Source: Daedaleopsis sinensis (Eukaryota > Basidiomycota > Agaricomycetes > Polyporales > Polyporaceae). From it: a stretch of DNA of 64,000 bases. Made by a program: the position numbers and the translations under genes. The notes beneath the pieces are model-generated. The model did not search any database, was not told the origin of the DNA, and was given only the letters and a program-made list of their open reading frames with translations. The stretch lies in NCBI GenBank assembly GCA_033807695.1, contig CM066300.1:3038001-3102000 (forward strand), given 5' to 3'. This document shows positions 24,605-33,834 of this stretch, in pieces (the stretch's first letter is position 1; every line of letters begins with the position of its first letter).

Positions 24605-27600
24605 ATGGCACGCTACTGTAATCTCTGTCGCCGCACATTCCTCACTGAACGTGGATACACCGACCACAATATCAACGTTCATCGCTTTCCCAAGCCCCCA
24701 GTGCCCCCGTCGACTTTCGTGTATCATCCCGACATCAACGGTATGCATATCTTACTTGCACCATACGGCACTGGTCTCTGAGACTGCCGTATCATCAGCT
24801 CGCCCTTGTGATGAAGACGGCAACTTCCTACCTCCCGGAGCACCTCCTCCCCCTCGAGAGATCGAGCACGACTTCTTTCCTTTCGAAAACCGCTCTCACT
24901 TCCAGTTCACCGAGTGGAGTTTTGAGAAAGTTCAGATGTCCGGTGGCGATCTCAATGAGCTCCTACGGAATCTCGCTGCGCAGAAAGCTGTGGAGACCGG
25001 TGATCCTGCCGCAACATCAATGTACGGCTCGGCCGAGGAAATGGATGGGACAGTTGACGAGGTTTTATTTGGCATCATGGACTGGGACAAGTTCGAAATG
25101 AGGTATACCGGGCCAATTACGCCTGACACACCAGCATGGAAGTTGAAGACGTACACCGTCTTCTCTCGCAACCCATTAACTGTCGCAGAGAACATCGCAG
25201 GGAGCCCCGAGTTCGAGAAGACATGGGACTATGTCCCATACGAGCAACACACAGCGCCCGGGGTTCAGAGGTACTCTAATCTCATGTCCGGGCGATGGGC
25301 GACTCGTAAAGCAGTACGTACATGCAACTTCATGATATGCGCATCTACTCCCTCCCCTTTGGTGACGCTGATTAACAAAAATAGGATATCCTTGCTCAGA
25401 ATCCCGACTACCACGGTACTATGCTCACAACGGTCGTTCTTGGTGCGGACAAGACAACCGTGTCCGTTGCGACAGGCCATCAAGAGTATCACCCCGTTTA
25501 TATGTCTCTAGGCAATGTTCATAACGAGATGCGACGCGCACATCGAGACGCTGTAGTTCCGCTCGCATTCCTCGCGATCCCCAAGCGTCAGTACTAAATC
25601 TTACCCCCTCTTTGTACCCTCAATTCATCACACATTGTCCTCTCAGGCGGACGTGACAAGGCTACCGATGAATACCGGATCTTCGTCAAGCAGCTCTATC
25701 ATAAAGCAATGGCTCATATCCTTAGTCCGCTACGCCCTGCGATGACGACACCACACGTCATGCGTTGTCCCGACGGTCACTTTCGTCGTGCGCTGTTCGA
25801 GCTCGGTCCGATAATCGCCGACTACCCTGAGCAGGTGTGTCTCGCAGGCATCGTCTCCGGTTGGTGTCCCAAGTAAGCTCGAACGAATCGCAGCCATACG
25901 TCCATAGCTAATGTGAACGACTCCGACTTCCCGTTTAGGTGCCGTGCATACCCGGACGAGCTCGAGACTGCCGGACGCCCAAGATTTCGCGCGCACACTG
26001 AATGTCTTGTTGACACATTCTCCCCGGCGGTATTATGGGATGTGTTTGGTGTAGTCGCCGATGTCGAAGTAAGACTCGTAAACCTTATGATCCGCTGCAC
26101 AGTTCATGAATTAACCATCAATGCATCTTCTCAGCCGTTCACTGCATCCTTCCCGCGTGCCGACATTCACGAACTGCTCACCCCTGATCTACTTCACCAG
26201 CTGATCAAGGGCACGTTCAAAGACCATTTGGTCGACTGGGTAATCGAATATATCCGGATTACCTCGGATTCTGAAGACGAAGCCAATAAGATTATCGATC
26301 AGATTGACCGCCGGTACGTACGACGTACATATAGGTCCAGCCACAACTAGTAATACTTCATTACAGGCTCCTCGCCTCTGCTCCGTTTACGGGTTTACGC
26401 CGCTTCCCGCACGGCCGGAACTTCTCACAGTGGACAGGCGACGACTCGAAAGCCCTAATGAAGGTATGCTTCCGTGTACTCGCATCCTACATTGTACTAA
26501 CATTATCCTATTCGTAGATCTTCCTTGGCGCTATTGCTGGCCTCGTTCCCGCACGCATGGTGCAGTGCGTTGCAGCCTTTCTGGACTTCGCCTACCTGGC
26601 GCGCCGGTACGAACACGACACACATTCCCTCGAAGCCATGCAGGAAGCGCTCAACTGCTTCCACGACCTCCGGACGATCTTCGTGGAGACTGGTGTCAGG
26701 CCTACCGGCTTCGGACTACCGCGTCAGCACGCACTAGTACATTACGTCCGGGCGATTGTGCTGTTCGGGTCCCCTAACGGACTCTGCTCCTCCATAACCG
26801 AGTCGAAGCACATCGACGCTGTCAAGCGCACATGGAGACGTTCCAACCGTAACAGCCCCATGCAGCAGATGCTGACCACCCTCTCTCGCCTCAGCAAGCT
26901 TTCTGCCGCCCGCGTCGAGTTCGGTCGGCGTGGTATGCTCCATGGTGACGTGCGCACGGCCGCGCAACGGCAGCTCGGAGACCCTGATGTAGTCGACAAG
27001 CAGACTCAGAAGGAGCAAGCATTTTTAGCAGCCCAAGAAGCCCAAGATGTAGACGATACAATGGAGCATATCTGCCTTGGAGAGCGACAAGGTATGTTGT
27101 ATGCCTCATCACTTGCGCATATTCTGAGGTTTGAAATATCTCTACAGCAGTTACTCGGCTCGACGATCTTGCTCGTGAGCTTGGGGAACCAGGCCTACAT
27201 CTCACGCTCTGTCGGTTCCTCCACCGCCGCCTCTATCCTGATATTCCGGATGAGGCTGATGTCCTTGACGAAGACCTGCCGTACCTCTCACGCAAGGCGA
27301 AGATAGGGCTTCACTCGAGCATGTCGGTGGTTTTCTACGCTCCGAGTGACCTTGCAGGAACACACGGCATGCGCCGCGAGATCATTCGCTGCAACGCCGC
27401 ATGGTTCAAACAATATCCTCGCTTCGATACGGTTTTGATCATTGTCGATCCCAATGTCTGGGGCATGAATCGCTTTCGAGTAGCCCGCGTGCGCCAACTC
27501 ATATCCTTACCTTATCAGGATGTCCGTCACGAAGCCGCTGTCGTTGAGTGGTTTACAACTGACGCTGCGCTGGATGGATTGACCGGTATGTGGATCGTTA

Positions 27601-27797
27601 GGCCGGATTTGGTCAATGACCTGCATGTTAGAGATATTGTACCGTTATCTTCGATTGCCCGTTCATGCCATCTTGTCCCAGTTCTTCTAGATACTCATAT
27701 TCCGGTGGACTTTCACTTCTCCGACACTTTAGATGCATTCAATGCGTACTACGTGAATCCATATATAGATTACCATAGTCACGAAACAATTGTATGA
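24605..27797 (+). CDS. Plavaka transposase with N-terminal C2H2 finger
   Basis: Nine exons: 24605-24740, 24799-25313, 25385-25586, 25647-25872, 25939-26068, 26135-26313, 26367-26463, 26518-27091, 27148-27797; 902 residues. A C2H2 finger opens the protein ([23 protein letters not shown]). Then come blocks seen across Plavaka proteins: [144 protein letters not shown] and [11 protein letters not shown]. Asp residues in LGADKT and [12 protein letters not shown] are candidates for the DDE catalytic centre, by analogy only. No stop or frameshift is seen, so the element may be able to move. Confidence 0.87.
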
Positions 27798-27919
27798 TCT
27801 ACTAGTACTACTATAGTAATGCTTTGTCATTTGAGTGCACTATTACAAGAACCATCTTACTTATTCTGCAATTATTGCCATTGGTACCATTGCTGCTATT
27901 AAGAGGGAAGGTTAATAGA

Positions 27920-27952
27920 TTTAATGGAATTAAGGGATTCGGGGAAGTGCTG
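27920..27952 (-). repeat. Plavaka right terminal inverted repeat
   Basis: Reads CAGCACTTCCCC on the minus strand from 27952; followed on the + strand by AT (27953-27954), the second target copy. Confidence 0.75.
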
Positions 27953-28095
27953 ATGTAGGTTTCCGAGGTTTTCGCATCGTAGAGGTTCGCGGTGGATTCG
28001 CGACGACCGTCGTTCCGGAATTGGCGGCCGGTTTCGTCGAATCCCCTCTCGCGCGTGCGCCCGATCGTGTGGGCGCGCTCTCCTTCCTCGTCGTA

Positions 28096-30613
28096 CTAGA
28101 CATGGACAACGAGGTAGGGTTCCAGCTCCGGTGGGAGTTTGAACGATATCCGAAGCTTGGCCAACCGCGCGTCCGGTATACCGCGAGATACCGGGTCGGC
28201 GCGGTTTATCGCCGTGTTCACGTACACTGGGACGACTTTGATGTTCGTCGCCATGCTGATAACCTCTAATCTTCTGATGGAGTCGTTAGCTTGAAAGTTC
28301 CTGCTCCTCCCGCGTTCTATCGCGCCTATCACGCCCGAGTTGTCTCCTCTGATCTTGACGTCCGCGTTTTCCCAGCCTTCCTGCTCTAGTACCATGACCG
28401 CCAGTTCCATCGCCACCATTTCCGCCCATCCTATGTCCCTGCCGTCTCGTTTCCATACCCCCAGGGGGACCTTCCACTTCCAGGCGGCAGCCGCGCCGCC
28501 GAAGATCAGACCGATGCCCCAGGAGGTCGATGCATCGACCCAGATGTCCGGGTCCTTCATCGCGCCCCTGGCCTTCAGCGACCGTGTCATACCCGGAATA
28601 TCCAGCGTCCTCTTCCACCAGCCGAGGTCGGTCGCCATCGACTTGGACGGATAGCGTTTGACGTGCTCGTTGGGATTGGGTCCGAACCCGGCGATGAACG
28701 CGCAGAGGTTCGACAAGTACGTCCTGCCCTGTGGGTAGACAAACGTTATGTGAGACAGTGTTCCATTCAAGCTCATAGCGTCTTTCCAGGTCATCTTCCC
28801 GCCGGGAGACAGACAGATCGTCAGCGCAGCGACGAGTTTTGCGAGGTATTTCAACCTCTTCTCTTCGAGCAGTGCGACGGTCTTCGCCGGCAGGTCCCAC
28901 AAGAACCCCGAGTACGCCCCAGTGTACGCGTGTTCCAAACACTTCGGGATGCTCCAGATGATGCACAAGATCACGGAGATCGCGAAGATGTCGTCAATGT
29001 CGTGCGCGTATAGATATAGACCCGGGGAGATTTCCTCGATTGGGTACTGCAAGTTAAATAGGTCGTCGACCCATTTCTCACTGTCGCCCATTTCCAGAGC
29101 GTCAAGAATGTCGATGAGCGCGTCCATGAGCGCCCCTTGTAGGCCCACGCCGAACGCGATCCCGAAGCAGACGGCGTGGTCAATATAGAAGCGTCCGCGC
29201 TTGCACTGGACGACGAGGTACCGTTTGTGCGCCGGCTTTACAGGAATATTCCTGAAAGCCGAGTCTATGTCCATGGACGCGACACGCGTCCCCGGCGGTG
29301 CGTTTGCCACCTGCGTTTCTCGGTTAACACAGTTTCGTTCGCATGCGCGCGCGCTCCTCCCGACGCCGCTGGGTCCCCGCGAGGTGCGCGCGCGATCGCT
29401 CGCCACCCTCCCCGGTGCGTTCCGCCGTCACCTTGTGACGTGCCAACGGAACGTTCCACGCTCGGTTACGAAGGCTCATCGCCCGCGTGCGCCGCTCATC
29501 GCAGGCCGCTACGCATCCCGCCCGCACTCGCCGCTCATCGCAGGCTGCGGCGCCCTGGCGCTCATCGCCGGCCAGGGAGGCGGAACCAGTCCACGCCCGG
29601 AATCCTCGCTCTCGCGGTACTGTTGTGGGATGATCACTCACCAGTTCCGCTACTCTCGCGGCGGTTCCCCACTTTGTAGGGAATAAGTCCGCGTCGATGC
29701 GACCGTTGACCGACAGTCCATCGTCGTCTTCCTTCGAGCAGTCCTGGACCAGTCGGAGCTTGCCTCCCGCTTTCGGGACGACCGACAATGGGGACGATAT
29801 GAAGGGCGACCCGAGGATGTTCTCTACTTCGTCCGCTGAGTACGGACCTGTCATGCGCCCCAGCGCGACTTGCTCGTTTACGTATGTCTGAATGAAGTCC
29901 ATGTTTTCGATAGCCGCAGGATAGTTGTTGTGAATAGTCGTGTGGAATACCGGCGCCATGTCGCCGATGCCGAAACCGTATCGCAGATTGTTCGCCAAGT
30001 CCGGGTGCCGATCGAGTAAGCCTAGCCGGGTTAGACAGTCCTCCCAGGCGTCAGCGTCGTACGGCGTTACGATCCTGTCGCGATCACTGTGCGCATTTGT
30101 TACTCGCGGCGTGATGATCGGTGCGGCCGCAGAACAAGCAGGCGTGGCAGTCGTGCGTCTTCGGGCAGCGACGCGACTTGCAGCCGTCCAAGCCGACCAG
30201 ATTCCAAGCGGCGCATATTGGTTTGTGCGTGTCGATGCTGGTGAGTTGATCGCGCTCCCACGTTGACCGAACTTTCTTTCCATTCGGGAGGTGGATTCGC
30301 GTGCATTCTCTGGCCATGTGTCCCCGCTGAGCGCAGATGAGGCAGAGGGCTCCCGCGGGGGCGGCGCCACTGCCTTGCTGAAAGGGTCCGGACGCTCGGT
30401 CCCGGGACGTTCCTTCGCGACGGCTGGCCCCGCGTCCAGCGGCAGCCGTGTCGCGCGACGACGATCCCCTGCGGTCGCTACGTTCTGATTCGTATGGATG
30501 ATAACGCGGTGCTGCTGGCGCCACCGCTGGAGCCACTGCTTTGATTTGCGCCTGTAGGTCGGTCGTCCGCGCTCCGTCGAGTTGCCGCTGGTAGATCGCG
30601 GAGCCCACCTCAA
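28096..30613 (-). CDS. DIRS reverse transcriptase-RNase H
   Basis: The frame is open from 30613 to 29642, then a 331-bp GT-AG intron (29641-29311), then 29310-28096. The real translation start is unclear because the frame overlaps the gag-like frame in +1; RT homology starts near 30110 (IVTPYDADAWEDCLTRLGL). RT blocks: SPLSVVPKAGGKLRLVQDCS, VASMDIDSAFRNIPV, GVGLQGALMDALIDI, and the catalytic box LYLYAHDIDDIFAI, where IDD replaces the common YxDD. RNase H: DIWVDASTSWGIGLIFGG, WAEMVAMELAV, VKIRGDNSGVIGAI, NRADPVSRG. The large intron carries three imperfect repeats of GCCGCTCATCGCAGGC (+ strand). The protein would copy element RNA into DNA and remove the RNA strand. Confidence 0.85.
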
Positions 30614-31985
30614 AGGGCGGCTTGTGTTCCAGGCTCGCTGTGAACCATGCCTGGCGAGTCTTCGCGTCGAATTCGAGTACCGCTTTGAATCCCTCGCGGA
30701 ACCAGGGAAGGTTGTCGAGATGTTCGAAGTGCTGGTTGAAGGCGTCCGTCGCTCCGGGACCGCATACCTGTGGTAGGATCTTCCTCATGTTGCGCCACGC
30801 TTCGCGCCAGTCCTCTTGTGTCATCTTCCTCTCGTCGGGGAGCCCCGACGTGTCGAGAACGTGCTGAGACCCGCCATGCGCGTGAGACTTCAGGATCTTC
30901 CCCGTCGAACCCTCCGCGATCTTCCGCAGCATGTCTGTGGTGAACGCCGTTAGCGGAACGTGCCAGCCACATCTCATCATGTTAATGACGATACCACTCG
31001 TCGGCGGCACGGCGGACGAGAACATATCGGGAACTGTCGTTGCGAAGTCTGCAATTGCGACCGACGGTTTCGTTTTCGAGGTGCCCCCGGTCGCCGCCGC
31101 GTTGGCCGTGAACTCCGCCATCCATTGCGCGAACATCGCTTTCACGTCGACTTGATTGGCCGGAAGTACTGCCGCTGTCGCTGCTGTTGTTGCCGCTGCC
31201 GCTGTTGCTGCTGCTGCGGTTGCCTGAGGAGCCAGAGAGCTATATGCGGGACCGGCCGCCGGAGGTTGGTTGTATGCGCATGCCGCCGAAGGGTGGATGT
31301 ATGCTGGCGCCGCCTGTGGTTGACTGTATGCTGTTGCCGTGGCCGCCGGGAGGTGGCTATATGCGGGGCCCCCCGCGGCTGGAACGTTAGTGTTTGCGGT
31401 TCCGGCGGTTTTCGTCGAGTTCCAGTTCGGTGTTTGTCCCGACGGCGGTGGCTGATACGCTTGTGGTTGCGGTGAAAAGGATTGTCGTCCGCTGAATGCC
31501 GGCGACGCCGACCTGAACTGATGGCCTTCTCCACCATCTCCGTTAGCTACGAAGGAGTAATTTGTGAATTTTCGCGGATCCCCACTAGGATTAACGCCTC
31601 CCGCCATCCGGTCGCGATTCCCTGTGTGGCCGGGGGAGTCGACGAGTCCTCCTTCAAACTGTTCTTCTCTGGCGGCCCTCTCCTTCCCTTTCGATTTCTT
31701 CTTGTCCTTCCTTTTACTATTTCCTGCTCCACCTAGCGTCGACTCTCTTGCTCTCGCCTTTTCGTGTGCCTCTCCTTCTTCTTCCCCGTCCTCGTCTTCC
31801 AACCCTTCTTCCGAGTCGCGGTGCGAGTTGCCTGAGACGCCCTCTCGGGCCGCCCATTCTTCCGCGTTCCACGCGCCACCCTTTGATCCGGTTTCCCGGT
31901 TTTCGTGGCGCCTCTCTGCTTCCGGTACCTGGTTGAAAACACCGAGAGATACGTCTTCTCCCGCTGGTCTCGCGTGGTCCACCAT
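30084..31985 (-). CDS. DIRS gag-like nucleocapsid protein
   Basis: A single frame of 633 residues from ATG 31985. The N-terminal third is charged (Glu, Lys, Arg), with a Lys-rich patch GNSKRKDKKKSKGKERA. The middle is low-complexity Ala, Pro, Gln and Tyr. A conserved helical region (MTQEDWREAWRNMRKILPQVCG... FNQHFEHLDNLPWF) is typical of gag-like proteins of fungal YR retrotransposons. A CX2CX4HX4C zinc knuckle (CLICAQRGHMARECT) is followed by a Cys/His-rich tail. It would bind element RNA and form particles. The acceptor-like TTGCAG just before the ATG suggests a possible untranslated or short first exon. The frame is intact. Confidence 0.82.
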   Translation of the reverse strand: MVDHARPAGEDVSLGVFNQVPEAERRHENRETGSKGGAWNAEEWAAREGVSGNSHRDSEEGLEDEDGEEEGEAHEKARARESTLGGAGNSKRKDKKKSKGKERAAREEQFEGGLVDSPGHTGNRDRMAGGVNPSGDPRKFTNYSFVANGDGGEGHQFRSASPAFSGRQSFSPQPQAYQPPPSGQTPNWNSTKTAGTANTNVPAAGGPAYSHLPAATATAYSQPQAAPAYIHPSAACAYNQPPAAGPAYSSLAPQATAAAATAAAATTAATAAVLPANQVDVKAMFAQWMAEFTANAAATGGTSKTKPSVAIADFATTVPDMFSSAVPPTSGIVINMMRCGWHVPLTAFTTDMLRKIAEGSTGKILKSHAHGGSQHVLDTSGLPDERKMTQEDWREAWRNMRKILPQVCGPGATDAFNQHFEHLDNLPWFREGFKAVLEFDAKTRQAWFTASLEHKPPFEVGSAIYQRQLDGARTTDLQAQIKAVAPAVAPAAPRYHPYESERSDRRGSSSRDTAAAGRGASRREGTSRDRASGPFQQGSGAAPAGALCLICAQRGHMARECTRIHLPNGKKVRSTWERDQLTSIDTHKPICAAWNLVGLDGCKSRRCPKTHDCHACLFCGRTDHHAASNKCAQ

Positions 31986-32032
31986 GTCTGCAAATTGAAG
32001 AATTCAGTCGAGACTGTTAGGAAAACTTGCTT

Positions 32033-32184
32033 GTTGCGTTTTGGACGAAGCGAGGACGGATGTGGTAAGAGGCAAGAGGTGGCAGGCGCTGACGCGCCCC
32101 GCGCCTTTCCACATCCGGCCTACCGCTTAGTAAGCATACGTTCGGGCCTACCGCTCGTACCTCGCTCAAAGGCCGAACTACACG
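32033..32184 (-). repeat. Split direct repeat A1 (outer 5' end of DIRS element)
   Basis: 152-bp partner of A2. Its outer end ACTACACG meets the resumed GH20 exon (GACAACAGAG). Confidence 0.93.
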
Positions 32185-33834
32185 GACAACAGAGCCAAAA
32201 GCGCATTCGGATCTGGGGCACACGCGAACCTTCGAATAACACAGCGGTCAGCAAGAATATCACAATCCAGCACTGGTAAGCGGACTCCCATATCTCGCCC
32301 AGCCTGCAGCCTGCAGTGCGCACCGTCAAACTGCTAACGCCGATCGGGATGCACGTAGGGATTTCGGCGATGACGATCCGTTCGAGCTCGTTCGCGCGGG
32401 GTATGATGTGATCAACAGGTGAGCCCGAGCCGCGGCCCTCAGCTCGGGTCGGTGCATGGTGGATATCCCGCTGACTGATGGACCGTCCAGCGAGGACTCC
32501 TTCCAATACATCGTAATGAAGCAGGTTTGTCCATCCATTAGTCATGCGCCCGAAAGCGGGCACAAGCACGGGCTGAGCGGTGTGTTTGGGAACTCGCTAT
32601 TCAGTCCGGCTCGTTCCCGCAGCAACTGAACCAAACACGGCTTTGGGACGGCGCGAACGTCGACGCTGGAGGGATATGGGACCCGCACGTATTCGATCGG
32701 GGTAAGCACGAATGAGCCATTGCCGATCGGAGATAGTGATCCTCGCGAACAGGCAACGCCTCGAACAACCCAAGCATATCGGACCCGCGCCTCAAGGGCT
32801 CGATCATGGTTAGCCGTTCCGCACACGATATCCGACTGCAGCTGTACACATACGCATGACTAACCATGAATGCATGACCGGCAGGCCGCATGGAACGACC
32901 ACGGCCCCGCGGCGAGCACATTTTTGGAAGCGTACTACGCCCTCAAAGCGGGCATCCCGGTCATCGCGAGCGCCGCCTGGCAGGCCGCCGCGCGCCCGAA
33001 CCACCTCACGCACGAGCAGTTCCTCGCCGCCTTCCCGAAGCTCGAGGCCGCCGCGCCCGCGCAGAACCTCGCGCGGCGCATCCCGAGCCGCGGCGCGGTC
33101 GTCGTCGAGTACGACCTGTCCCAGGGCCCGCCGCGCAGCCCCACATCACGGTCCGCCGGGGTGGTGGTGCGCGACCGCAGTGGGGACGGTTACGACGCCG
33201 TCTTGTCGGACCGTGTGCTGCACACGCCGCTCGGGAGCAAAGGCCACAACTACACCGTCCTGTTGCGCGCGAGGCTCAGCGGTGCGCCGGGTCCGCTGCT
33301 TTCTGGGCCGGATGACTCGTTCCGGGTCGCTTCCCGCTCCGACGGCGCGCGGACACTCGCGTTCACGTCTTCCAACATCACGTACCTGCTCTCGAACTAC
33401 ACGCTTTCGTCGTCGTCGAATGATTCGACGGTGATTATTTTGACAGGCACCGAGGGCGGCACATCAGCTTATGTCAATGCGAGCATGCGGGAGACTTCCT
33501 CGTCGCGATTGATGGCACGAATGTCCTCGAACAAATGGCTTTCGTTGCACCGGTGCAAGCAGTCGGGGGTGGGGAAAATGATGTCGAGTCATTCGTATTA
33601 TGGGATGGGATACAGGATATCGAACAGATATGGCACGAGACGCTAAGGAACTAGGATGTACCATGTCAAGTGCTGGGAGTCCATACGGATACAAACGCGG
33701 CGAGTACAGAATTGCGACAGAGCAATGAGTCCAGGAAGCACAGGGAGAAACAGAGCGACCGAGATCGACAGAGAGAGCAAGAAGCCTATTCAGGGCGATC
33801 ACTGGGAGCAGCAGTTATAGCAGAGCTTGGTCGA

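Larger units (their letters stand above)
21625..27952 (+). mobile_element. Plavaka-type (CACTA-like) DNA transposon, two genes, apparently intact
   Basis: Bounded by imperfect terminal inverted repeats starting CAG: the left end CAGTAGTTCCCC and the reverse complement of the right end CAGCACTTCCCC share 18 of the first 23 bases, including TCCCTTAA. Subterminal regions hold many short ATTAA/TTAAT motifs in both orientations, as in CACTA elements. The flanks ACAT and ATGT reduce to an ACATGT target with AT duplicated. Two divergent spliced genes fill the interior: a partner gene (-) and the transposase (+), 170 bp apart. Both are open over their full length. Confidence 0.87.
20406..28103 (-). 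pseudogene. Tyrosine recombinase of the DIRS element, interrupted by Plavaka insertion
   Basis: The gene starts with ATG at 28103-28101, eight bases inside the end of the RT-RNase H frame. It runs to 27955, is broken by the Plavaka element, and resumes 21624-21038, then 20989-20406 after a 48-bp GT-AG intron. Leaving out the insert and one AT copy gives 1320 nt, exactly 440 codons, so no further lesion is seen. Recombinase marks: catalytic Arg in FWGC-RRLGELLIPS (across the intron), GHCFRIGG (His-x-x-Arg), TLGSWKSRAFLDYW with the likely nucleophile Tyr near the end. The enzyme would insert the cDNA circle by site-specific recombination, which explains the absence of a target duplication. In its present state the frame is destroyed by the inner element. 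Confidence 0.88.
19637..32184 (-). mobile_element. DIRS-order tyrosine-recombinase retrotransposon with split direct repeats, interrupted by a Plavaka element
   Basis: Element sense is the minus strand. Order: repeat A1 (32184-32033), gag-like frame, RT-RNase H, tyrosine recombinase, repeat B1 (20222-20043), A2 (20044-19893), a 76-bp spacer, B2 (19816-19637). This A1-ORFs-B1-A2-B2 split-direct-repeat plan is the hallmark of Ngaro/PAT/Kangaroo-type YR retrotransposons. The 180-bp pair differs at one position and the 152-bp pair at one position, so the insertion is young. There are no long terminal repeats, no DDE integrase and no target-site duplication; both outer ends meet the host at the dinucleotide CG. 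Subtracting the inner 6.3-kb transposon gives about 6.2 kb, the usual size of such elements. No methyltransferase domain was recognised. Confidence 0.92.
18069..33654 (+). pseudogene. GH20 beta-N-acetylhexosaminidase gene, split by a 12.5-kb nested transposon and frameshifted
   Basis: Exons before the insertion: 18069-18648, 18713-18792, 18851-19024, 19094-19114, 19191-19308, 19374-19397, 19479-19552, 19626-19638. Exons after it: 32185-32275, 32359-32418, 32491-32524, 32605-32701, 32753-32808, 32885-33654. If the element is ignored, exons up to 32808 sum to 474 whole codons. Family marks are a signal peptide (VACVFITLASLPIRALE), the GH20b-like N domain, FHVHLSDN, the catalytic Asp-Glu pair in VSIGADEYN, RIWGTREPS after the insertion, then GIWDPHVFDRGNAS and AAWNDHGPAASTF. 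The enzyme would release terminal GlcNAc from chitin or glycans outside the cell. In the last exon one base is missing near 33479; the frame then changes from GTSAYVN to HAGDFLVAIDGTNV, ending at TAG 33652-33654. The two lesions make it a pseudogene. Exons of 21 and 24 nt are small but rebuilt motifs support them. Confidence 0.88.

Noticed and set aside
29324..29641. Frame running through the RT intron
   Set aside because: The translated stretch is repetitive, Arg-rich and breaks the RT domain; removal as an intron restores the RT order.
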